NCBI GenBank assembly: GCA_031257795.1
Contig: JAIRNW010000011.1
Span: 1-35,344, forward strand
Direction: 5' to 3'
Source: Holosporales bacterium
GTDB taxonomy: Bacteria > Pseudomonadota > Alphaproteobacteria > BNTO01
Length of the DNA stretch: 35,344 bases
The translations under genes and the position numbers were made by a program. Within the stretch, counting starts at the first letter, position 1. Each line of letters opens with the position of its first letter. The notes under the pieces are model-generated. The model did no database searches. It had not been told where the DNA came from and saw only the letters and a program-made list of their open reading frames with translations. Of this stretch, positions 6,244 through 13,587 are shown one piece after another.

Positions 6244-8589
6244 ATGAACAGCGAAGCCCATGAGTTAAACCCGCTCAGAAATAGAGAAGCGTACAAAAAG
6301 GCGTACGAAGAATCGCTGAGAGACCGAGATGGTTTTTGGTTGCGTTGTGCGAAGATCGTTGATTGGTACGCCTCCCCCTCTATCGGCGATAGGTCCAGTT
6401 TCTCCGGGAAGCCGGAGGTTAGGTGGTTCGAGGATGGAGTTCTAAACGCCTGTTACAACTGTGTTGATAGGCACGCCGAGAGAACGCCAAACAAGACTGC
6501 GATAATTTTTGAGCCAGACTGTGGCGAGCCCAAATACATTACGTACGGGGAATTATATGAAAAGGTCTGCCTCTTTGGGGATGTTTTGCTGCGAAACGGC
6601 GGGAAAAGGGAGGAGATAATAACTGTATATCTTCCGATGATCCCAGAGGCTATCTACGCGGCATTGGCGTGTGCCAGGCTGGGGATCCCTCATTCTGTGG
6701 TTTTTTCCGGATTTTCATCGACGGCGCTGGCTTGTCGGTTAGCTCAGGCCAAATCTAGGATCGTGATTACCACGCGTACTAGTTCACGCGGAGGCCGCGT
6801 TGTTTCTTTAGGGGAAAATGCGTGCAAGGCGGTTGAGGAGAATCAAAAAAAAGGGATAAATGCCGTAGAAAAGGTGCTGTTTGTTGAGGATTTTGAGTGG
6901 GCGCGCGCGGAAGCAAAATCCGACGAACCCGCGGGTTCCAGAGGGCTTAGTACATATGTCCCGCACGTTAAGTGCGTTCCGGTTAAGGCAACGGACCCTC
7001 TTTTCATATTGTATACATCTGGCTCCACAGGGACGCCGAAAGGATTGGTACATAGCACTGGGGGGTATCTGGTTTACACTGCAATTACGCAGAAACTGAT
7101 TTTTGATATGTCGGGCAGTGATCAATCCTACAATCAAAGCTGTGAAAATTATTGCGGGTCCGATTCGACGAACCAGCAAACTTTTTGTGATCCGACGCAT
7201 ACACAGTCACAAAAAGAGTTGATGGCAGGAGAAGCGACGCACAGGCGTGGAGCTGTACTCGACGTACTGCTCAAGCCGAGCATCGATTCGACGAACCAGC
7301 AAACTTTTTGTGACTGTGTGGTGTATTTTTGTACGGCGGATATAGGCTGGATCACTGGCCATTCATATGGTATTTACGGACCGCTAGCCAACGGCGCAAC
7401 CATCGTCTTGTTCCAGGGCATCCCAACGCATCCCAACGCCTCCAGGTATTGGCACATCATCAGCAAACACAAAGTCTCGATTTTTTATACCTCCCCCACG
7501 GCCCTGCGCTCCCTCCGGCGCTTAGGCGACTCTTTCATTACGGAAGCGGATGGTGTGGACTTGTCTTCGTTGCGCGTTTTGGGATCTGTTGGGGAGCCAA
7601 TAGACCCGGCGACGTGGCAGTGGTTTTTCGAGAAGATTGGCGGGGGAAGGTGCCCGATTATGGATACGTGGTGGCAGACAGAATCTGGCGGCGCGCTGAT
7701 TTGCCCGCTTCTAGAGCAGCCGCAAAAACCGGGCTGCGCGGCAAAGCCGTTTTTGGGGATTTGTGCGTGTCTGGAGAAAACGTCTGGGACAGGAGGTACG
7801 TCTGGAAAAATTAGTAACACCGAGAAAACGCAGGAAGACATCAGGCCCACCGCGGCAGAGGAGACGGGCTGCCTTTGTATTGAGAAAGCGTGGCCCGGAC
7901 AAGCAATAGGCGTCTACAACGACCTGTCGTATTTCGAGAATTATTTTCGTGACGGAAAGTTTGTCAGCGGGGACGAGGCGAGAGTTGATGAGGACGGAGA
8001 TTTTTGGCTTTTGGGACGGTTGGATGATGTCCTGAACGTCTCTGGGCACAGATTTAATTCGGCAGAGCTCGAGTATGCGGCAGTGTCACATCAGGCGATT
8101 GCGGAGGTTTGTGTCGTCGGCTTTCCTCATAACATAAAGGGACAGGGAATTTGTATTTTTGCGGTTTTGAAGGGAGGTGGCGAGGCTCGTTCTTCTACGG
8201 AAGAGTTATGTGGTTCTGAACCTCAAAAGAAACTAGCCACAGCGGTTAGTGATGAACTTGGCGCGATTCGCGATGAAGTTGTGCGGAAAATCAGAGCAGA
8301 GATTGGGCCGATCGCATCCCCTGACCTTGTGTTTTTTGTTCGTGACTTGCCGAAAACGCGATCAGGCAAGATTGTGCGGCGGATTTTGAGGAAAATCGTC
8401 GAGGCGCTGACAAAAATTGTTTTTGCTAAGAGCGAAGAAACAAAGGAGAGCACAAGTGGAAAAAGCGGCGCCGAAGATAATCAAAATATAGGTGAAATAG
8501 CTATTGATGTTGGAGATACTTCGATGCTTACCAATCCATCAGTTATAGAAGAAATAAAGTGTACGGTTTGCACAGAACTCAAGATGTAA
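6244..8589 (+). CDS. acs: Acetyl-CoA synthetase (AMP-forming) with an in-frame repeat insertion
   Basis: Activates acetate (possibly propionate) to acyl-CoA through an acyl-adenylate. From the ATG at 6244 it has 781 aa, about 130 longer than typical AcsA. The P-loop-like adenylation motif YTSGSTGTPKG is near residue 257, then DTWWQTESGG (~473), LGRLDDVLNVSGHR and the catalytic lysine motif KTRSGKIVRR (~706). The native VYFCTADIGWITGHSYGIYG block is preceded by about 67 foreign residues (roughly 292-358), encoded by one full and one partial palindromic element. Further lengthening lies before ETGCLCIEKAWPGQ and before the C-terminal VGDTSMLTNPSVIEEI. The insertion keeps the frame open and every core motif is intact, so the enzyme is probably functional. 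Upstream in-frame sequence exists, but the family N-terminus fits 6244. Confidence 0.92.
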   Translation: MNSEAHELNPLRNREAYKKAYEESLRDRDGFWLRCAKIVDWYASPSIGDRSSFSGKPEVRWFEDGVLNACYNCVDRHAERTPNKTAIIFEPDCGEPKYITYGELYEKVCLFGDVLLRNGGKREEIITVYLPMIPEAIYAALACARLGIPHSVVFSGFSSTALACRLAQAKSRIVITTRTSSRGGRVVSLGENACKAVEENQKKGINAVEKVLFVEDFEWARAEAKSDEPAGSRGLSTYVPHVKCVPVKATDPLFILYTSGSTGTPKGLVHSTGGYLVYTAITQKLIFDMSGSDQSYNQSCENYCGSDSTNQQTFCDPTHTQSQKELMAGEATHRRGAVLDVLLKPSIDSTNQQTFCDCVVYFCTADIGWITGHSYGIYGPLANGATIVLFQGIPTHPNASRYWHIISKHKVSIFYTSPTALRSLRRLGDSFITEADGVDLSSLRVLGSVGEPIDPATWQWFFEKIGGGRCPIMDTWWQTESGGALICPLLEQPQKPGCAAKPFLGICACLEKTSGTGGTSGKISNTEKTQEDIRPTAAEETGCLCIEKAWPGQAIGVYNDLSYFENYFRDGKFVSGDEARVDEDGDFWLLGRLDDVLNVSGHRFNSAELEYAAVSHQAIAEVCVVGFPHNIKGQGICIFAVLKGGGEARSSTEELCGSEPQKKLATAVSDELGAIRDEVVRKIRAEIGPIASPDLVFFVRDLPKTRSGKIVRRILRKIVEALTKIVFAKSEETKESTSGKSGAEDNQNIGEIAIDVGDTSMLTNPSVIEEIKCTVCTELKM
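7160..7191 (+). repeat. Partial palindromic element (right end) inside acs
   Basis: GATTCGACGAACCAGCAAAC-TTTTTGTGA is identical to the right end of the full element that follows at 7206-7314. It encodes the peptide DSTNQQTFCD, which the full copy repeats. It is either a truncated earlier insertion or a local duplication. Confidence 0.85.
7201..7319 (+). mobile_element. Full palindromic element inserted in frame in acs
   Basis: The ends are perfect 16-bp inverted repeats: ACACAGTCACAAAAAG (7201-7216) and CTTTTTGTGACTGTGT (7304-7319). The interior contains GGCAGGAGAAGCGACGCACA, then GAGCTGTACTCGACGTACTG with a near-palindromic centre, and GATTCGACGAACCAGCAAAC. The element adds about 40 codons to acs and leaves the frame open. 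It shares its core with copies at 11244, 13273, 22859 and 24830. It has no coding capacity for a transposase. Confidence 0.9.
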
Positions 8590-8594
8590 CATCC

Positions 8595-8614
8595 CATCAG
8601 AATAATTTCTGATG
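8595..8614. terminator. Stem-loop between convergent acs and mutS
   Basis: CATCAGAA and TTCTGATG form a perfect 8-bp stem with a 4-nt loop. The stem lies 6 bp past the acs stop and covers the mutS stop codon. Its position between convergent genes suits a bidirectional terminator. No T run follows directly, so the call is tentative. Confidence 0.4.
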
Positions 8615-11230
8615 TTCCTCATCTCTATCTCCCTTCGCCGGCTCCTTCGTCAGCTTAGCGGCTTTTGGCCCGTCTTTCGCCCTTCCCTCAAACGATTCCA
8701 AAAGCTCAACAGCCCTCAATATCACGCTCTTCGGCAAACCAGCCAGCTGCGCAACATTAATCCCATAAGATCTCTTCGCAACTCCATCGACAATCTTGTG
8801 CAAGAAAATGACCTTTCCTTCCCACTCTTGAATCGCCGCCGTCAGCGGAACAAGGCCCGGCAAATTCTTGTTCAGCTCGGTTATCTCGTGATAATGTGTG
8901 GCAAACATCGTTCTGCACGCAATCACCCCGTAAACATACTCACTCACGGCCCACGCTATAGCCAGCCCATCATACGTGGATGTCCCGCGCCCGATTTCAT
9001 CCAAAATCACGAAAGACCGCGCCGACGCCTGATGCAAAATTGCCGACGTCTCCATCATTTCCACCATAAACGTGGATCGCCCAGACGCTATATCATCAGA
9101 CGCCCCAATCCGGCTGAAAATTTTATCCACAATGCCGATCCTCGCGCCTTTCGCCGGCACGAAAAACCCAGCCTGCGCCATGATAATGATCAGCGCGTTT
9201 TGCCGGAGATAAGTGCTTTTCCCGGACATGTTTGGGCCCGTTATCAACAAAAAGCGCCGCGATTCATTGATGATGCAGTTATTGCTTGTGAAGTTTTTGT
9301 AATCGTCTTTAAAAGACAGCTCGACGACCGGATGCCTGCCCTCCTCAATTTCTATGACGTTATCGGTTGTTAGCGAGGGGCGCACGTAGTTGTACTTCTC
9401 GGCAAGAAACGCGATGGAGGCGAAAACGTCGATTTCGGCGATGGCCTGCGAAAGCTTCAAAAGTTTATCCTTGTTGTCCAACACGGCCGCGCACAGGTCG
9501 CCGAATAAATCCAATTCTCTGAGCAACGCTAGGTGCTCGGCTTCCTTGAGGGATTTTTCCAATTCGATTAATTCGGGGGTTGTGTATCTGGTGTAGTTGG
9601 TGAGGGTCTGGCGGTGGATAAAATCAAATGGAACTTTCGAGATTTGCCCCGAGCTCACCTCGATGTACACCCCCCAAACGTTGTTGCTTCCCACGCGCAA
9701 ATTGTTGATTCCAGTTTGTTGAATGTATTTATGTTGTAGGTCGATAAGCATTTCCGAGGCGTTGGTGTGCAAGCCTCTATGGTATTTTAATTTTTCATCA
9801 AAGGAGTCTTTAATGAAATTTCCGTCTTTGGCTAGGATTGGAACTTCATCCTTTATGGCTTGTTCTAGGAGATCTTTCAGTTCCGATAACCGTCCCAAAA
9901 TGTGCCAAGAGGAAGCAAGACTGGCGGTGGAATCGTTTTGCTCGGACGTTGATGCGCTACCTACCTCAGTCTCTCCGCCAAACCCCGCCTGCAAATCGCT
10001 CGGGAAAAACTTATCGCGCAAAATTCTCCAGACAGAGTCGACCTTTCGCAATGCAATCTTCAAGGAAAGCAAGTCCTTAGGCGCCACTCTTCCCAAAACA
10101 ATTCTTGAAAGAATCCGCTCAATATCCGGAACTCCGCCAAGCGCCCCGCGCACCTCCTCGCAAAAGCTAGGGCTCTCCATGAAAAAGCCGGCCAGATCCA
10201 AACGCTCGTTGATTTTTGTTATATCGGTCAGCGGGGCCATCAGCCAGTTTTGCAAAAGCCTACGCCCCACGGAAGTTACGGTTTTGTTAAGAGTGGCGAA
10301 CAAGGAAAGGCCGTTTTCGGATTGAGAGGTCGCCAGCTCGAGGTTCCGGCGCGTTGAGGCATCTATCCCCATGAACTCGTCCGAACAAATGATTTTAGGG
10401 GCAAGCAGAGAAATGTTGCGCGTGCATTGCGTTATCATTATGTAGTCAACCAAAATTCCCGCGGCCTGCACCTCCTGCTCTTGCATTTTCCCGAAAATAT
10501 CCAAAGAGCAAACGTTATATACAGTTTCCAGGAGGGCCCGCGCGTTGGCGCTGTTGAAGCGCGCCTTAGGGAGCAGGGTCAGCCGCTTTTTTATGGGCTC
10601 AAAAACAGGGAGAAACGCGGAAAAGGTCTCGTCCGACATGATCACCTCAACAGGGCTCCAGCGGGCCAAAACATTACCGATTTCCGCTTTGCAAAAGGAC
10701 TCTACCCCTAGGAAACCCGTCGAAACATCCGCAACGGCAACTGACATAGTGGCTTTGTTCGCTTGATTAAGAGACACGGCCATGATGTAGTTGTGGTTTG
10801 GCGATAAAAGCTCGTCCTCAGTCAGCGTTCCCATCGTGACAATGCGAATGACGCTGCGCTGCAGGGGCCCCTTGTTGCCGCGCTTTTTGGCGGCTTCTGG
10901 GGTTTCCGTTTGATCGCAGATCGCAACCTTGTAGCCGCCCTGGATCAGCCTGGAAAGGTACCCCTCAAAAGACTGCACGGGCACACCGCACATCGGGATG
11001 TCTTTATTTTCGTACTTGCCGCGTTTGGTTAAGGCAATGTCAAGCTCTCGCGAGGCGGTTACGGCGTCCTCAAAGAACATCTCGAAAAAATCGCCCATCC
11101 TATAGAACAGAAGGCAATCAGGGTGCTGCTTTTTTATGTCGATGTACTGGCGCATCGTTGGGGATATGCAGGAGGATCCCACAGGGCAATCAAACGCCTC
11201 GTTCACATTTGAGCTAGAAACGTCTTTCAT
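8597..11230 (-). CDS. mutS: DNA mismatch repair protein MutS
   Basis: The mismatch-recognition ATPase, acting with MutL. It has 877 aa, a normal family length. The N-terminal domain has the mismatch-contacting Phe-x-Glu motif (GDFFEMF, residues 46-52). The C-terminal ABC-type ATPase has Walker A GPNMSGKST (~664-672), Walker B with signature DEIGRGTSTYDG (~742) and a late THYHEITEL block. The central lever/clamp region carries a serine-rich linker (GSASTSEQNDSTASLASS) that looks unconserved. The ATG at 11230 precedes a normal N-terminus (SCISPTMRQYIDIKKQHPDC). No mutL is in the window. A palindromic element lies 13 bp upstream of the start, so the promoter is within or beyond it. Confidence 0.97.
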   Translation of the reverse strand: MKDVSSSNVNEAFDCPVGSSCISPTMRQYIDIKKQHPDCLLFYRMGDFFEMFFEDAVTASRELDIALTKRGKYENKDIPMCGVPVQSFEGYLSRLIQGGYKVAICDQTETPEAAKKRGNKGPLQRSVIRIVTMGTLTEDELLSPNHNYIMAVSLNQANKATMSVAVADVSTGFLGVESFCKAEIGNVLARWSPVEVIMSDETFSAFLPVFEPIKKRLTLLPKARFNSANARALLETVYNVCSLDIFGKMQEQEVQAAGILVDYIMITQCTRNISLLAPKIICSDEFMGIDASTRRNLELATSQSENGLSLFATLNKTVTSVGRRLLQNWLMAPLTDITKINERLDLAGFFMESPSFCEEVRGALGGVPDIERILSRIVLGRVAPKDLLSLKIALRKVDSVWRILRDKFFPSDLQAGFGGETEVGSASTSEQNDSTASLASSWHILGRLSELKDLLEQAIKDEVPILAKDGNFIKDSFDEKLKYHRGLHTNASEMLIDLQHKYIQQTGINNLRVGSNNVWGVYIEVSSGQISKVPFDFIHRQTLTNYTRYTTPELIELEKSLKEAEHLALLRELDLFGDLCAAVLDNKDKLLKLSQAIAEIDVFASIAFLAEKYNYVRPSLTTDNVIEIEEGRHPVVELSFKDDYKNFTSNNCIINESRRFLLITGPNMSGKSTYLRQNALIIIMAQAGFFVPAKGARIGIVDKIFSRIGASDDIASGRSTFMVEMMETSAILHQASARSFVILDEIGRGTSTYDGLAIAWAVSEYVYGVIACRTMFATHYHEITELNKNLPGLVPLTAAIQEWEGKVIFLHKIVDGVAKRSYGINVAQLAGLPKSVILRAVELLESFEGRAKDGPKAAKLTKEPAKGDRDEEHQKLF

Positions 11231-11243
11231 TTAAACATACCCA

Positions 11244-11345
11244 TTTACCAAAAGTTTGCGAGTTCGTCGCTGCGATGCTCGGCTTGAGCAGTACAGCTAT
11301 GTGCCTACGCTTCGATGCTCCTGCCACAAATTCTTTTGGTGAATG
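11244..11345 (-). repeat. Palindromic element upstream of mutS
   Basis: On the minus strand it reads CACCAAAAGAATTTGTGGC, AGGAGCATCGAAGCGTAGGC, ACATAGCTGTACTGCTCAAG, CCGAGCATCGCAGCGACGAA and CTCGCAAACTTTTGGTA. The core is that of the acs element; the ends are CACCAAAAG / CTTTTGGTA. It lies directly before the mutS start codon. Confidence 0.8.
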
Positions 11346-11809
11346 TGGAATAACACAAGGCCGACCGCCAAAATCCGAGGCATCGCCGGAATCTTAACAC
11401 AATTTTTGCGAAGCGCACAAAACCGCAAAATTTTGTTCGTTACTTCGAAGCACAGACGCGTGGGTTGAGGCCCCAACGTAGTTAAGTATAGTCAAACACA
11501 CCTAATTTTCCCCTTGACACGAATACTTCCCTATACTATGCGGCAATCGGAATATTGCTAATTGGTATACTGTGAAAAATTTTCTATCATCAGCAGACCG
11601 CACGGAACTCCAAGAACTCTTGAAAAAAGAAAAAAAGCTTCAATTGCTGCCCGCATAATGTTCTCTTCGTATTTTCGCCGCCCAAAAACAATACTTACAA
11701 TTATACATGTGTACGAAAAATTAATTTTCAGCTTATGTGCTTATACAAATCGTAAAAATAATTGGGAGGTAGAATTTATCATAGATGCTCGGCTTGAAAT
11801 GTTGAATCC
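11346..11809. other. Intergenic region between mutS and the Q/N/P-rich protein gene
   Basis: No complete gene is seen. CCCTTGACAC at about 11512 resembles a -35 box, but no well-spaced -10 follows (TATACT and TATGCG are at poor distances). The right part (11570-11830) may hold a degraded transposase N-terminus, listed separately. The rest shows nothing recognisable. Confidence 0.4.
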
Positions 11810-11830
11810 TTACCTGGGCATTGGATAAGG
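11572..11830 (+). pseudogene. Possible remnant of an IS630-type transposase N-terminus
   Basis: From a GTG at 11572 the frame reads MKNFLSSADRTELQELLKKE. At an A-rich run (about 11618-11637) the other frame continues KKASIAARIMFSSYF. Joined, the pattern FLS..DR.ELQ.LLKKEK..ASIAARI resembles the start of IS630/Tc1-type transposases (LS.EDR..L...HK.EKD.RI.DRI). No catalytic DDE region follows. The resemblance is short and from memory, so this is weak. Confidence 0.22.
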
Positions 11831-12559
11831 GGGAATCATCTGCTGATAAGTCGGCTCAACTTGCCCGGTTACATGCCCGAGTCTGCTGGCTTGAGACCTC
11901 GCCTCTTCTTCAGAAGGTACGGCAAATATGATATACGACTTCCCTGGCGGAAGGGATATGATTTCTTGCTGACTATAGCTTCTATTTGTGCTTGGCACCT
12001 TTACAATAAAATACCCACCATCCTTCAGTATAAAAGTTGCCGCTCCCTCTTTCATACGCGTAGGAATGTACGAAGAAGCACTAGAAGACTGGTCTTGAGG
12101 TGTTACGTCATTGCTTGGATCAGAGAAACTTTGATTTGGGAAAGAGGAAGCGTAAGTTGGCTGTTGTGCATTGGAATTTGGGGCATATCCGTGGAATTGT
12201 TGTTGGATAGGAGGATATGGGTAATACGGATTTGGCGGGTTGTAATACTGAAATGGGTTTTGTTGCATTGGATTTCCCCAAGCATCGTACTGTGGACCGA
12301 ATGGTGAGCCGAATTGTTGTTGGTACGTCTGGAATTCACTTTGCTCTTGAGATTCTTCGGCTTCTGGGTATTGCTGCATGAGGCTTTCTTCAGAAAATGC
12401 TGGGGATAATGCGGCAATATGCAAGCCCAGCAGCGCAACCAGGCTCGGCAACAAAAAGTTTGTTGGTTCATCGAGTCGTTGCCCTAACAAAATCTGCGAC
12501 TTTGATGGGAGCCCGGTGCGTCTAGGCTTGAGCAGTACGTATACGCAGCTTCTGTACAT
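11810..12559 (-). CDS. Secreted Q/N/P-rich protein, unknown function
   Basis: A 249-aa protein. The hydrophobic stretch NFLLPSLVALLGLHIAAL then SPAFSEE (about residues 34-57) looks like the core and cleavage site of a signal peptide. The mature part is low complexity, rich in Gln, Asn, Pro and Tyr (PYYPYPPIQQQFHGYAP), and ends in a more ordered segment, FILKDGGYFIVKVPSTNRSY then SQQEIISLPPGKSYIIFAVP. The first ~40 residues (MYRSCVYVLLKPRRTG and following) are encoded by the right half of a palindromic element, so the start may be newly acquired. The ATG at 12559 has GGCGGAGAT immediately upstream, a good ribosome site. The ordered C-terminal part suggests a small domain, but no family is recognised. 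Confidence 0.6.
   Translation of the reverse strand: MYRSCVYVLLKPRRTGLPSKSQILLGQRLDEPTNFLLPSLVALLGLHIAALSPAFSEESLMQQYPEAEESQEQSEFQTYQQQFGSPFGPQYDAWGNPMQQNPFQYYNPPNPYYPYPPIQQQFHGYAPNSNAQQPTYASSFPNQSFSDPSNDVTPQDQSSSASSYIPTRMKEGAATFILKDGGYFIVKVPSTNRSYSQQEIISLPPGKSYIIFAVPSEEEARSQASRLGHVTGQVEPTYQQMIPPYPMPR
12462..12545 (-). repeat. Palindromic element (right half) at the N-terminus of the Q/N/P-rich protein
   Basis: On the minus strand it reads ACGTACTGCTCAAGCC, CGCACCGGGCTCCCATCAAA, GTCGCAGATTTTGTTAGGGC and AACGACTCGATGAACCAACA, ending AACTTTTTGTTGCC. This is the long-form right half. It is in frame with the start of the protein. The left half is absent. Confidence 0.75.
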
Positions 12560-12884
12560 ATCTCCGCCCCAGTTTACTACTTGTATATCTTACTAATCGT
12601 CTGACATATTAAAGCAGAAAAATTAATATTCAATTTATACTGCTTGGAGCCTTGGGATAAACCAGTCGGCCGAAAGAATTGTAATGAAACATTTTGATTG
12701 ACGGAGAATTTTGAAAATGCTCCAATGTCAACATATTCTTGGCGAGTGTGCGTTTTCACCTTTGTTTTTACAGGTTGCAAATTTGAAAAGTGCCGCATCT
12801 TGGGCCTCCAGATGTTCTGTTTTGGCTCGGCCCGTCATCTTTGTCGGGTTTTTATGAGAGCCGTTTGAATGTGGAGTTAATGGC
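12560..12884. other. Divergent intergenic region
   Basis: 325 bp between the divergent Q/N/P-rich and epsilon-like genes. It should hold both promoters. GGCGGAGAT (minus) and GTGGAG (plus, about 12871) are ribosome sites at its two edges. A 73-codon minus-strand frame (12577-12798) has no recognisable features. Nothing else is clear. Confidence 0.4.
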
Positions 12885-13235
12885 ATGTTCACTTGCACTG
12901 TGCGTGATCTAGCTGGAACGGCTGTTTCATATCATGTTACTTCAGTTTCTTTTACGTCGGAAGTCGGAGATTGCGTTGTTTTGCCGCACCATGAGCCACT
13001 TTTCGTAACGCTTGTTCCGCAGACCGTGTTTGTTACTACGAAGGGCGAGGGGAAGCATAAGGATGCGGGCGAAGCAGGCAGTAAAAAGAAAAAAGAAAGT
13101 CAGCCAGCACATTCGGCATCTTCCGAAGCAGTAAGCATTCCAGACGGTGGTGCCGGTAGTCGACGATCAATCGTCGTGAAAAACGCTGGGGTGTTGTCTG
13201 TTAGGATGAATCATTGTGATATTTGGGTTTGGTGA
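12885..13235 (+). CDS. atpC: Probable ATP synthase F1 epsilon subunit (short, divergent)
   Basis: A 116-aa protein whose two ends match the beta-sandwich domain of F1 epsilon: FTSEVGDCVVLPHHEPLFVT near residues 27-46 (compare the family's ..EGDFGVLPGHAPL..), and SIVVKNAGVLSVRMNHCDIWV at the C-terminus (compare ..V.GGFLEV..N.VTIL). A lysine/serine-rich stretch (about residues 54-93, EGKHKDAGEAGSKKKKESQP and following) interrupts the domain. The usual C-terminal helical pair is missing. GGAG lies 9 nt before the ATG. The gene is far from the F0 genes and no atpD is adjacent. The family call rests on these two blocks only. Confidence 0.55.
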   Translation: MFTCTVRDLAGTAVSYHVTSVSFTSEVGDCVVLPHHEPLFVTLVPQTVFVTTKGEGKHKDAGEAGSKKKKESQPAHSASSEAVSIPDGGAGSRRSIVVKNAGVLSVRMNHCDIWVW

Positions 13236-13272
13236 TAACCAAGCGCTAGTTTTGTCTGAGTACTGGAGTGAC

Positions 13273-13396
13273 TATAGCCAATCACAAGTGAATTGTTGGC
13301 AGGAGACACGGAGCGCAACCGCCGAGCCGTACCTAAATGTACCGCTCAAGGCGAGCACTGGATCGACGAACCCACATTCACTTGTGATTGGTTATA
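13273..13396 (+). repeat. Palindromic element with TATAGCCAATCACAA ends
   Basis: Inverted ends: TATAGCCAATCACAAGTGAA at the left and TTCACTTGTGATTGGTTATA at the right. The core contains GGCAGGAGACACGGAGCGCA, GTACCTAAATGTACCGCTCA and GGATCGACGAACCC. A further TATAGCCAATCG follows directly (13394-13405), as if a second copy had started. It lies between the epsilon-like gene and the large repeat protein gene. Confidence 0.9.
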
Positions 13397-13508
13397 TAGC
13401 CAATCGCCCCTAATTTATAGAGCGGCTAAGGTAGCAAGTTTACGCAAAGTACCCCCTCCCATTAGGGAATCGCCCTGGCAAATTGCGTTGACAGTATCTG
13501 TTTTTTTG

Positions 13509-13536
13509 TTGCAAATCAGAATGCACGGGCTATAAT
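13509..13536 (+). promoter_or_regulatory. Sigma-70-type promoter of the large repeat protein gene
   Basis: A perfect -10 box TATAAT (13531-13536) is preceded at a 16-bp spacing by TTGCAA (13509-13514). The gene starts 51 bp downstream, with GGAGAGGG as ribosome site. A TTGACA near 13487 is too far from this -10 to be its partner. Apart from the repeat element, this is the only signal in the gap 13236-13587. Confidence 0.65.
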
Positions 13537-13587
13537 CAGCTGTGATTTGACCCCATTTGTTTTGGAAAGCCTGGAGAGGGAAAATAT

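Noticed and set aside
9723..10325. A 200-codon plus-strand frame opposite mutS
   Set aside because: The strand opposite holds a full, motif-complete mutS. The frame shows no domain and no ribosome site.
11512..11545. Promoter with TTGACA before the 11572 frame
   Set aside because: Possible -10 boxes are at spacings of 12 to 14 or are poor matches at 16 to 17, and the frame downstream is broken.
12577..12798. A 73-codon minus-strand frame in the divergent intergenic region
   Set aside because: No ribosome site, no hydrophobic or conserved segment, and it would occupy the region where the promoters of both flanking genes are expected.
13487..13536. TTGACA at about 13487 as the -35 of the promoter at 13531
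   Set aside because: The spacing to TATAAT is about 37 bp, far outside the sigma-70 range; TTGCAA at 16 bp fits.
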